Assembly (NCBI GenBank): GCA_002413145.1
Contig: DHWK01000171.1
Span: forward strand, 1 to 8,741
Source of the DNA: a bacterium UBP12_UBA5184
Lineage (GTDB): Bacteria; Vulcanimicrobiota; Vulcanimicrobiia; Vulcanimicrobiales; Vulcanimicrobiaceae
DNA length: 8,741 nucleotides
Reading direction: 5' to 3'
Shown here: positions 1-6,053 of the stretch, one piece after another
How positions within the stretch are numbered: the stretch's first letter is position 1
Layout: every line of letters starts with the position of its first letter
Program-made: the position numbers and the translations under genes
The notes under the pieces: generated by a model
The model's database searches: none
Seen by the model: only the letters and a program-made list of their open reading frames with translations
Told to the model about the DNA's origin: nothing

Positions 1-166
1 CGAGGCGTACCGCGCCAGCGTCGCGATGTCGCTCGCCGCCGAACGCGAGAAGTCGATCGCGTCGCTGCGCAGCCGGGGCATCATCGTCGTCGACGTACCG
101 GCGCCGGCGCTGACCGTTGCCCTGCTGGACGCCTACCTCGACGTCAAAGTTCGGGGGCGCCTCTGA
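1..166 (+). CDS. DUF58 domain-containing protein, C-terminal end only
   Basis: Only the last 54 codons are present, in the frame starting at base 2 and ending with TGA at 164-166; the start lies before the window. The visible tail contains RSRGIIVVDVPAPAL, then LLDAYLDVKVRGRL at the very end. This resembles the usual end of DUF58 (VWA-like fold) proteins: a basic helix, a 'RGv.vvdvp' strand, and a closing 'YL.lK..GrL'. DUF58 proteins are normally encoded beside a MoxR AAA+ ATPase and RDD and SpoIIM-like membrane proteins, and both of the latter are next door here, which supports the call. Their molecular role is not settled; metal insertion or chaperone-like assembly with MoxR has been proposed for the family. 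The gene converges on the SpoIIM-like gene with an 8-bp gap. The assignment rests on a short tail plus context. Confidence 0.7.
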   Translation, partial: EAYRASVAMSLAAEREKSIASLRSRGIIVVDVPAPALTVALLDAYLDVKVRGRL

Positions 167-174
167 GCGCCGCC

Positions 175-1929
175 TTAGGGACGCTTCGTTTCGAAGATCG
201 TTAGGAAGCCGGCGGCATGCAGCAGTTCGCGCCGCGATTCGGCGAAGGATAAGAAGCGCGAGAGGACCGGCGAGGGTTGGCCAGACGTCATCGCGTGGAT
301 CGTCGTGTAGAATCGATACCGTCCCGCCGCGATCGTCTCGGCGCTCGGCAGCGCGCCGTCGATGGCGAGGACCCGCACGCCGGCGAGGTTCGCGTAGGGA
401 GCCCCGACGTACCCGATCGCGCCACTTTGCGTCCGGACGGCGCTCACGACCGCGGTCGAGGTGTTGTCGACGGTGACGCCGCTCGCCGGAGCGACGCCGA
501 AGGTCGCGGCGAAAAGGGCGCTCGTCCCCGAGGGTCCGGGGCGGTCGATCGCGACGATCGGCAGATCGGTTCCGCCGACTTGCGACCAGTTGCCGATCCG
601 CCCGGCGAAGATCGCGGCGACTTGCGCGGAGCCGAGCGACGTGACGCCGGAGTTCGGGTCGGCGATGAGCGCGTAGGGAACGACTGCGAGCGGGTGGTCG
701 ACGTAGGGCGGCCCGGCCGGCGCGCGATCGAGGATCGCCGTGTCGGCGCTACCGGAATCGAGGTCGCGCAGATCGTCGCCGTACGAGCCCTCGCGGATCG
801 TCACCGTCCCCCCCGCATTCGTCGCGCCGTAGAGTGCGACGATCTCTCGCGCTAGGGGTGCGAAGAGGGCCTGCGTCGAGATGTCGAGGTCGTTCGTCGC
901 CTTCGCCGCCGACGGCGTTGCGGTCGCGAGCAACGCCGCCAGCGCGAGCCCGACCGTCACGCGTCGCGCGCCCGCCCCGCGCCCGGCGAAGCCGAGATAC
1001 GCCGCGAGCAACACCGCCGTGAGGACGCCGAAGGCGATGCGGAATTCGATCGACGTCCGCTGCGGCGAGACGAAGCCCTCGATCGTCCCTGCAACGAGCA
1101 GCATCCCCGTGACGCCGAGGGCCAGGACGGCGGCGCGCCGTCCGTTCGCCTTGAGCGCGTCGATGCGCCGCAATCGGCCCGGCGCGACGACGGCGAGCGC
1201 CAAGAGCAGTCCCGCGCCGCCGGCGATTTGAATCGCGGTCAGTTCGATGACGCCGTGCGGCGCGATCGTCGCCCAAAAATCGAGCCCAAACCCCTTCGCG
1301 GCGAAGAGCGCGCTGAGGCCCCCCAGCATGAGCCCGTTCTCAAGAATCGCGCGTATCGTCACATACCCGAGCGTCATCCCACCGGCGAAGGCGTACATCG
1401 CCACCGCGACGTTGTTGGTGATGATGGCGCTCGCCATCGCCGGCGCGTAGGCGCGGTCGAAGGCGAAGTTCGAGTCGTGCAGCGGTTTTTCGACGACGGG
1501 GATCATCCCGGGGCTCAAGAGCGCGTAGACGCTCTGGGGACGCTGGGCCACCAGCCAATACGCGATGATGGTGGCGCCGACGAACACCGCCGTGCAGGCG
1601 AGAATCGGTCCGGCGGAGCGGCGAACCTCCGATGGAAACGTCTCCCCAAAAAATTCAGCGAGTCTGGCCCAGCCGTTGCGCGCCGAACCGACGTAGACGT
1701 ACGCGTGGGCGCGTGCGGTAAGCCGGTTGAGGTAGGCGCGCGTCGCGCCGCTGTAGCCGCGGCTCTGGGCGGCGGCGAGATCGGTCGTCGCGGACCGATA
1801 ACGTAACGCTAACTCCGCAAGTTGATCGGCAGTAAGGCGGCGCAGGCCGTGGCGATCGATCTGGGCGAGCAACGCTTCGAGCTGCTCCCAACCGTCTTGT
1901 CGCCGCGCTACGAAGGCCCGTTCTCGCAT
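175..1929 (-). CDS. SpoIIM-like (DUF95) membrane protein fused to a PstS-type substrate-binding domain
   Basis: 584 aa. I chose the ATG at 1929 (MRERAFVARRQDGW) over the upstream in-frame start at 2091, because SpoIIM-like proteins begin with this 'W..LE.LL' helix and the longer form would run into the RDD gene. Residues 1-104 are a soluble helical region. Six hydrophobic segments follow at about 105-128, 164-192, 199-220, 228-249, 265-287 and 297-316. They carry the SpoIIM/DUF95 hallmarks: a TNN..VA..AFAGG motif in helix 2, PHGVIELTAIQIAGGAGL near 225-242, and EGFVSP near 284-289. A basic loop (GAGARR) then leads into a signal-peptide-like segment at 324-344 ending PSAAKA. Residues 345-584 look like a phosphate-type periplasmic binding protein (PBP superfamily), with REGSYGDDL (about 379), VAAIFAGRIGNWSQVGG (about 437), RPGPSGTSALF (about 463) and GAIGYVG (about 503). 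Six helices plus the seventh segment would put the binding domain outside the membrane. The ligand is unknown and no pstCAB genes are visible. Despite the family name, nothing here implies sporulation. Confidence 0.85.
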   Translation of the reverse strand: MRERAFVARRQDGWEQLEALLAQIDRHGLRRLTADQLAELALRYRSATTDLAAAQSRGYSGATRAYLNRLTARAHAYVYVGSARNGWARLAEFFGETFPSEVRRSAGPILACTAVFVGATIIAYWLVAQRPQSVYALLSPGMIPVVEKPLHDSNFAFDRAYAPAMASAIITNNVAVAMYAFAGGMTLGYVTIRAILENGLMLGGLSALFAAKGFGLDFWATIAPHGVIELTAIQIAGGAGLLLALAVVAPGRLRRIDALKANGRRAAVLALGVTGMLLVAGTIEGFVSPQRTSIEFRIAFGVLTAVLLAAYLGFAGRGAGARRVTVGLALAALLATATPSAAKATNDLDISTQALFAPLAREIVALYGATNAGGTVTIREGSYGDDLRDLDSGSADTAILDRAPAGPPYVDHPLAVVPYALIADPNSGVTSLGSAQVAAIFAGRIGNWSQVGGTDLPIVAIDRPGPSGTSALFAATFGVAPASGVTVDNTSTAVVSAVRTQSGAIGYVGAPYANLAGVRVLAIDGALPSAETIAAGRYRFYTTIHAMTSGQPSPVLSRFLSFAESRRELLHAAGFLTIFETKRP

Positions 1930-1983
1930 TTCGAATGGCTCTTTCGCAGGACTCGACCGACGCCTCCCCGGACAGGCCGCAGC
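1930..1983. promoter_or_regulatory. Short divergent intergenic region between SpoIIM-PBP and RDD genes
   Basis: These 54 bp separate the chosen starts of two divergently transcribed genes. Any promoters and ribosome-binding sites for both must fit here or lie inside the opposing coding sequence. No clear -35/-10 pair is visible on either strand. A weak AGG lies ahead of the GTG of the RDD gene, and a GAAAGAG stretch precedes the ATG of the SpoIIM-like gene. The call rests only on gene geometry and on the start-codon choices. Confidence 0.35.
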
Positions 1984-2742
1984 GTGGAGCGGACGGTCGA
2001 CGTCGCGACCGGAGAGAGCGTCGCGTTCTCCTACGAGCTCGCCGGAGTCGGCAGCCGGTTTCTCGCGGTCTTCATCGATCTGACGATTCAAGTCGCGGTG
2101 CTGATCGGCGCGGTGCTGATTTTCGCTTGGATCGGCTCGTCGTTACCGGGGGCCAAAATTCCGGCGGCGCCGCCGCAGCTCCAAAAGTTTGCCGCTGCGA
2201 TCGTGCAAGGGCTCTTCTACGTCGCGATCTTCATGCTTTTCTTCGGGTATTTCATCCTCTTCGAGTGGTTGTGGCAGGGGCGCACTCCCGGCAAACGGCT
2301 GCTCGGGATTCGGGTCGTGCGCGACGGTGGTTTTACGGTCGACTTGATCAGCTCGATGATTCGCAACGTCGTGCGCATCCTCGAAGCGGCGCTCGGTTTC
2401 TATGCGATCTCGGCGATCAGCGCGCTGTTATCGGCGCAAAATCGCCGCCTCGGCGACTTCGCCGCCGGTACGCTCGTGGTTCGCGACCAACCTTACGAGC
2501 GCGCCCGCGCGCTCGCGTTCTCCGAACCGGTTCGCGAGGATCCCGTCATCCGCGAGCTGACGGCGCACGACCGCGAATTGATCCGGCAATATGCCGAGCG
2601 CCGCGCGTCGCTCGGCGCCGAACCGCGGCTGCGGCTGGCGGCGACGATCGCGGCCGGCGTGCGTCCGAAACTCGCGGCCGCGTACGCCCATCTCGACGAC
2701 GATTCGCTCTTGATCTTTCTCGCCCATAACGCCCTGGGCTAG
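1984..2742 (+). CDS. RDD family membrane protein
   Basis: 252 aa from GTG 1984 (VERTVDVATGESVAFSYELAG), which matches the usual RDD beginning, a short strand-rich segment followed by 'LAG.GSRF.A..IDL'. The frame stays open upstream to an ATG at 1822, but that longer form would overlap the divergent SpoIIM-like gene and has no family resemblance. The family residues are present: Arg25 and Asp32 in SRFLAVFID, the conserved QGRTPGKRLLGIRVV at about 98-112, and Asp158 in RLGDFAAGTLVV. Hydrophobic segments lie at about 26-51, 71-96 and 126-150. After about residue 170 there is a charged, probably cytoplasmic, helical tail of roughly 80 residues (VIRELTAHDRELIRQYAERR and onward) beyond the core domain. 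RDD proteins are poorly understood; some have been linked to ion transport, and in this neighbourhood they accompany SpoIIM-like and DUF58 proteins. It ends 12 bp from the convergent DUF697 gene, with no obvious terminator between them. Confidence 0.88.
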   Translation: MERTVDVATGESVAFSYELAGVGSRFLAVFIDLTIQVAVLIGAVLIFAWIGSSLPGAKIPAAPPQLQKFAAAIVQGLFYVAIFMLFFGYFILFEWLWQGRTPGKRLLGIRVVRDGGFTVDLISSMIRNVVRILEAALGFYAISAISALLSAQNRRLGDFAAGTLVVRDQPYERARALAFSEPVREDPVIRELTAHDRELIRQYAERRASLGAEPRLRLAATIAAGVRPKLAAAYAHLDDDSLLIFLAHNALG

Positions 2743-2754
2743 GGACGCAGCGAA

Positions 2755-3741
2755 CTATTTTCCGAAGCGCTTGAGCCGATCGAAGGTTTCACGCGCGTAG
2801 AGCATCGCGTTCCGCTTCTTTTCCTCGTACAGCTGCGTGGCTTGGGTCGACGTCATGTGCCGTCCGTGCTCGTAGTAAAAAGCGGCGCCCTCGCCGACGA
2901 CGATCGTGCCGGCATAGGAGATCGCCCCTTTGATGGCGATGCCGGCTACCGGCACGAAGCCTGCGAGTTCGCGCGAGAGCGCGCGCCAGCCGAAACCGCC
3001 GCCGACCACCGGCAAGAGTTCCCAGACGTGCTGCATGTCGGGATCCTTGCCGTAGGTCGCTCCGATTTGCATCATCAGCACGATTTGAATCCCGGTTATC
3101 GCGACCATGTCGCCGGCCGAGGCGACGGCCCCGAGGACGAGTCCCAAAACGGGGACGTGATCGACGATCGCGCTCGCGACCGCGACCTTGAGGGCCGAAC
3201 TCGCCGCACCGCGCGTCAGTTTGGCGGCGACCGCTTCGCGCAGCGGCGGGAAGCGGCGACCGACCGCGACCTCGACGCCCTTGCAACACTCGATGAGGTG
3301 CGGAAAGAAACGTGACCGCAATGTCTCACGATCGATCGACGGGACGACGTATTCGGCGACGGTGCCCGGCAGCGGCGGGCCGGGCGGATGCGTCGCGAGC
3401 GCCGAGCTGTCGACCACCAGCGCGAAAATTGGCAGGCGCAGCGCCTGCAAGAGATCGAGTCGCGCGCCGGCCAAATCGCCGGGGCGCGCGAGAAAGACCA
3501 CCGCGCGCGCGTTGGAGCCGACGATCGTCGTGCCGCGCGCAGGGTCGATCGTCTCGAGCGTCGCCGGCGCGTCGAGCGGCACTTCGAGGCCGTGACCGAA
3601 GAGCAGGAGGGCCCGAAAGTCCGCCAGCAGCGCCGGATCGCCGCACAATAAGAAGCGAAAAGGCTTCTGCGCGTCGGTGCGGACGTTGGTCGCGCCGACG
3701 CTTTTGCGGGCTAGGTGAAAGAGTTCTCCGGCGCTCGTCAC
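2755..3741 (-). CDS. DUF697 family membrane protein with degenerate GTPase-like N-terminal half
   Basis: 328 aa from GTG 3741, 21 bp after the stop of the M48 protease gene on the same strand, so probably co-transcribed with it; the Shine-Dalgarno is weak (GAAAGAG). The C-terminal part (about 180-295) has the DUF697 pattern: hydrophobic segments near 186-210 and 212-228 with VDHVPVLG and GDMVAITGIQIVLMMQIGATYG, then a Gly/Pro-rich hydrophobic stretch at about 244-292 ending FYYEHGR. A short basic tail follows. The N-terminal half runs FRFLLCGDPALLADFRALL (about 28-46), ARAVVFLARPGDL (about 78-90) and LPIFALVVDSS (about 103-113). That strand order resembles a small GTPase, but the P-loop GK[ST] and the NKxD are absent, so nucleotide binding is unlikely. 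DUF697 domains are often attached to real GTPase domains, which supports reading this as a pseudo-GTPase. The physiological role is unknown. Confidence 0.72.
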   Translation of the reverse strand: MTSAGELFHLARKSVGATNVRTDAQKPFRFLLCGDPALLADFRALLLFGHGLEVPLDAPATLETIDPARGTTIVGSNARAVVFLARPGDLAGARLDLLQALRLPIFALVVDSSALATHPPGPPLPGTVAEYVVPSIDRETLRSRFFPHLIECCKGVEVAVGRRFPPLREAVAAKLTRGAASSALKVAVASAIVDHVPVLGLVLGAVASAGDMVAITGIQIVLMMQIGATYGKDPDMQHVWELLPVVGGGFGWRALSRELAGFVPVAGIAIKGAISYAGTIVVGEGAAFYYEHGRHMTSTQATQLYEEKKRNAMLYARETFDRLKRFGK

Positions 3742-3762
3742 AAGGCGGCTCTTTCGTGTCGT

Positions 3763-5775
3763 CTAATGGCCTTTGGCTTCTTTTTCGGGGTCGTCGGTGT
3801 AGTCGAGGTAGACGAGTCCAAGGAAGATCTCGAGCGCCTCGGCGTGCATCCCGCGAGCGTTGGCGACGTCGACGATGCGCCGGCCCGAGGCCTTCGCTTC
3901 TTGCACGATCGCTTGCGGCGTCGTGTTGGTGTCGGCGGCGACGATCGCGGCGCTGGCGATCTCCCCCGGCGTGAGATCTTCGTGCGTCATCGTCGTGAAG
4001 TCGAGACCGTTGTTACGGACGCGGGCCTGGAGCGCGCGTCGGAGGGTCGCGTAGCGGTCTTCGGGATACCCGATGTTGAGCATCGTAATGCGGGTCTGCA
4101 GTTGCCGCGCTCGCGCGAGATTGTAGAGTTGTTGGGCTTGAGAGCCCGCGATGGCGGCTTTCGAGAGGTTGTCGCCGGCCCGTTGCATCAGCGGAAGCAA
4201 CGCGTTGTAGTCGGTGATCGAGATGTCTCCTCCGAAATCGAGGTTCGCGCGCGTCAGGCGCTTGATGAATTCATCGAGATCGCCGAGCGCGACGTCGAGC
4301 AGCGCGAGCGAAGTCCGCGAAGCGTCGAGCCCCCGAATCATGTCGGAGTCCGAAGCTTGGAGGTCTTCGAACATCCGCGGGTAGCTGGGCAGAAGCGAGA
4401 GCGAGAGCGCGGGGACTGGATCGAGCGCAAGCGCCGCCGCGAGCTCCTTGACGATCTCGTTGTTTTCCTTGACCAGACCGCTCTCTTTGTTGCGATCGAG
4501 CGAGCCCGTCCCGTTGATGACGAGCGACGACTTGTTGAAGGCGGCGTCGATCGACCGGCCCATCGCGTTCAGGTTACGGATGACGGACTCGAGCCGGCCC
4601 CCGTTGCGGATTTGGACCCGGCTGAAGTCGGGGACGCCGTAGGAGATATTTTGCACGCGCGCGTTGATCGCTTTGATCTGATCGCGGCCCGCGTCGCGGC
4701 GCGCCCCGATCAGCGCGACCGACTGCGTTTCGCGCGCTTTAGCGTCTTCCAAAGCGGCGCGCAAGGGCGCGAGGTTGGGGCGCGTGAGCGTAAACTTGTT
4801 CTGACTATCGCGCAACGTTTTGATGTTGGAAAGCGCGACCCGGCGAGTCTCGAGCGTGCCCTTCTCGGCCGCCGCTGCAAGCGTCTGTTGGCTCTTATCG
4901 GCCTGACCGAGCGCGATCTGCGCCTCACCGAGATGCAGCAGCGCATCGCCATTGTTGGGCTCGCTCTTGAGGATCTTTTGGAACTTCAGCGCGGCGTAGT
5001 TATAGCGCGCGGTGTCCTCATCGTGGATGGCCTGCGCGAGCAGCTGTTCGGTGGTGCGTTTCTTCGGATCGAGTTGATCGTAGCCGACCAGGTGCTTGAC
5101 GCGATCCGGGAACCCGGGGTGATCCGTGAGATAACGATCGAGCAAACTGGGAGTTTGCGTTTCGAGCGCGCCGAGATGGTTCATGAACGAAACCATCGCG
5201 TCGGGGTCGTAACCGGCGCGCGACATGAGCAAGAGGCCGTACTGGTCGGCCTGTAGCTCGTCGGCCCGGGATTGCTTGGCAAGGATGCCGGCTTCGGCGA
5301 TCTGCCCGAAGCGGTAGATGAAGGGCGAGAAGATCGCCGCGATGCCGAACAGCAGGTTGAGCGCGTTGGCCTTGGCCGGGAGCGTGACGGTGTGGCGGCG
5401 TTCGTTGTGGCCCGTCTCGTGGCCGATGATGCCCGAGAGTTCGTCGTCGGATTGCACGAAGTCGAGCGCGCCTTCGTTGATGTAGATATAGCCGCCGCCG
5501 ATCGTGAACGAATTGATCTCTTGGGTGTCGAGGATCTTGATGTTGTAAGGGACGTCGTGCCGCGCGGTCTGTGCCCAGAGCTTGTTTCCGACGTCGTTGA
5601 TCCACTGGTTGAGCAGCGGGTCGGTGACGACGTTGTACTGCTCGAGCACGGCCTTGTCGCCGCCCTTGGCTTGCAGGATCTCGCTCTGGGTCGAGACGGC
5701 GCGGGCCGGCGCCGGGACGAGCGTGCAAAGCATGGCGAGGACGAGGCTGGCGGGGATCAGTCGGCGGAGGGTCAT
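3763..5775 (-). CDS. Secreted M48 family metalloprotease with TPR segment and long C-terminal extension
   Basis: 670 aa from ATG 5775, preceded by GAGGT with 8-nt spacing. A longer in-frame form starting at 5904 is rejected because the shorter start creates a clean signal peptide: MTLRR, a hydrophobic core, then PAPARA with cleavage likely after residue 26. The zinc-protease motif is HETGH at residues 119-123 within IIGHETGHNERRH. The third ligand is probably Glu173 in SRADELQADQYG, followed by the usual TDHPGFPDRVKHL near 217-229. This is a complete catalytic set. Residues about 256-307 resemble TPR repeats (YAALKFQKILKSEPNNGDAL onward). The layout of signal peptide, M48 domain and TPR recalls BepA/YfgC-type envelope quality-control proteases, but those are shorter. 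Residues about 310-670 are mostly predicted helical, lack recognisable motifs and remain unassigned. It is the first gene of a likely operon with the DUF697 gene, divergent from minC. The substrate is unknown. Confidence 0.9.
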   Translation of the reverse strand: MTLRRLIPASLVLAMLCTLVPAPARAVSTQSEILQAKGGDKAVLEQYNVVTDPLLNQWINDVGNKLWAQTARHDVPYNIKILDTQEINSFTIGGGYIYINEGALDFVQSDDELSGIIGHETGHNERRHTVTLPAKANALNLLFGIAAIFSPFIYRFGQIAEAGILAKQSRADELQADQYGLLLMSRAGYDPDAMVSFMNHLGALETQTPSLLDRYLTDHPGFPDRVKHLVGYDQLDPKKRTTEQLLAQAIHDEDTARYNYAALKFQKILKSEPNNGDALLHLGEAQIALGQADKSQQTLAAAAEKGTLETRRVALSNIKTLRDSQNKFTLTRPNLAPLRAALEDAKARETQSVALIGARRDAGRDQIKAINARVQNISYGVPDFSRVQIRNGGRLESVIRNLNAMGRSIDAAFNKSSLVINGTGSLDRNKESGLVKENNEIVKELAAALALDPVPALSLSLLPSYPRMFEDLQASDSDMIRGLDASRTSLALLDVALGDLDEFIKRLTRANLDFGGDISITDYNALLPLMQRAGDNLSKAAIAGSQAQQLYNLARARQLQTRITMLNIGYPEDRYATLRRALQARVRNNGLDFTTMTHEDLTPGEIASAAIVAADTNTTPQAIVQEAKASGRRIVDVANARGMHAEALEIFLGLVYLDYTDDPEKEAKGH

Positions 5776-5783
5776 CGGGGCTA

Positions 5784-5787
5784 CCTC
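5784..5787 (-). promoter_or_regulatory. Ribosome-binding site of the M48 protease gene
   Basis: On the minus strand GAGG (in TTTGAGGTAG) lies 8 nt before the ATG at 5775. It supports that start over the in-frame upstream one at 5904. Confidence 0.6.
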
Positions 5788-5845
5788 AAAGGGAGTCTGC
5801 GTACTTCGACGCCTGCGGACTGGAAACTCCGCGCGGCCTAAAGAT

Positions 5846-5854
5846 TTATCCACG
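5846..5854 (+). promoter_or_regulatory. DnaA-box-like 9-mer (TTATCCACG)
   Basis: One mismatch, at the last base, from the DnaA box TTATCCACA. It lies in the divergent M48/minC intergenic region, 71 bp upstream of the protease start, and is oriented opposite to the two boxes near minC. Alone it could be chance; the cluster makes it more interesting. Binding is not shown. Confidence 0.35.
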
Positions 5855-5905
5855 GTTAGGGCCGAGCACGCCCCAGGGCCGGCCGGCGAGGTTTGGGGCC
5901 CCATG

Positions 5906-5941
5906 CGCTTCGCGTATTGGGGGGCGCGGAGCCGCGAAGCG
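5906..5941. repeat. Perfect 9-bp inverted repeat in the divergent intergenic region
   Basis: CGCTTCGCG at 5906-5914 pairs exactly with CGCGAAGCG at 5933-5941 around an 18-nt G-rich loop. Just upstream are two more self-complementary blocks, GGCCGGCC (5877-5884) and GGGGCCCC (5895-5902). No T-run follows on either side, so it does not look like an intrinsic terminator. It could be an operator, a leader hairpin or an interspersed palindromic repeat; the sequence alone does not decide. Confidence 0.5.
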
Positions 5942-5962
5942 GCGGCGTGCTGCTAAACCAAA

Positions 5963-5971
5963 TGGGGATAA
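5963..5971 (-). promoter_or_regulatory. DnaA-box-like 9-mer (TTATCCCCA on the minus strand)
   Basis: The plus strand reads TGGGGATAA, so the minus strand matches TTATCCACA with one mismatch. It sits 12 bp, centre to centre, from a perfect box in the same orientation, forming an imperfect tandem pair about 80 bp upstream of minC. Confidence 0.35.
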
Positions 5972-5974
5972 CGG

Positions 5975-5983
5975 TGTGAATAA
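5975..5983 (-). promoter_or_regulatory. Perfect DnaA box match (TTATTCACA on the minus strand)
   Basis: The plus strand reads TGTGAATAA, an exact match to the TTATNCACA consensus, 70 bp upstream of the minC start. With the neighbouring near-match at 5963-5971 it forms a same-orientation pair. This would fit a DnaA-responsive promoter for the min operon. It is unlikely to be an origin, since no dnaA, dnaN or clear AT-rich unwinding element is visible. Confidence 0.45.
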
Positions 5984-6045
5984 CCGGAGATACCTGTGGG
6001 CTCGGTGTGGAAGGCAAAGGTCGGGCTCTGGAATTCGTGGCATTC

Positions 6046-6049
6046 GAGG
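6046..6049 (+). promoter_or_regulatory. Ribosome-binding site of minC
   Basis: GAGG in CGAGGCGGG lies 4 nt before the ATG at 6054. The spacing is slightly short, but it supports this start over the in-frame GTG at 5976, which falls inside the DnaA-like box and adds 26 residues unlike MinC. Confidence 0.5.
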
Positions 6050-6053
6050 CGGG

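Noticed and set aside
156..171. Short hairpin GGCGC/GCGCC between the convergent DUF58 and SpoIIM-PBP ends as a terminator
   Set aside because: The stem is only 5 bp and no T-run follows on either strand, which is expected by chance in such GC-rich sequence.
175..900. A phosphate-uptake (pst) operon
   Set aside because: Only the binding-protein domain is seen; pstC, pstA, pstB and phoU are absent and the domain is fused to a different membrane protein. The ligand is therefore left open.
175..1929. Evidence for endospore formation from the SpoIIM-like domain
   Set aside because: DUF95/SpoIIM-like proteins are widespread in non-sporulating bacteria, especially beside RDD and DUF58 genes, and no sporulation gene is present.
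1822..1983. N-terminal extension of the RDD protein from ATG 1822
   Set aside because: It would overlap the well-supported start of the divergent SpoIIM-like gene, and the added residues do not resemble any RDD N-terminus.
3715..5256. Long open frame of 513 codons on the plus strand, antisense to the M48 protease gene
   Set aside because: The translation is Arg/Glu/Val-rich without any domain pattern, while the opposite strand encodes a clear signal peptide and zinc-protease motifs. It is a base-composition shadow.
5846..5983. Chromosomal replication origin
   Set aside because: The DnaA-like boxes are few, there is no evident AT-rich unwinding element, and no origin-associated genes (dnaA, dnaN, gidA, parAB) are visible. 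A regulatory role is more economical.
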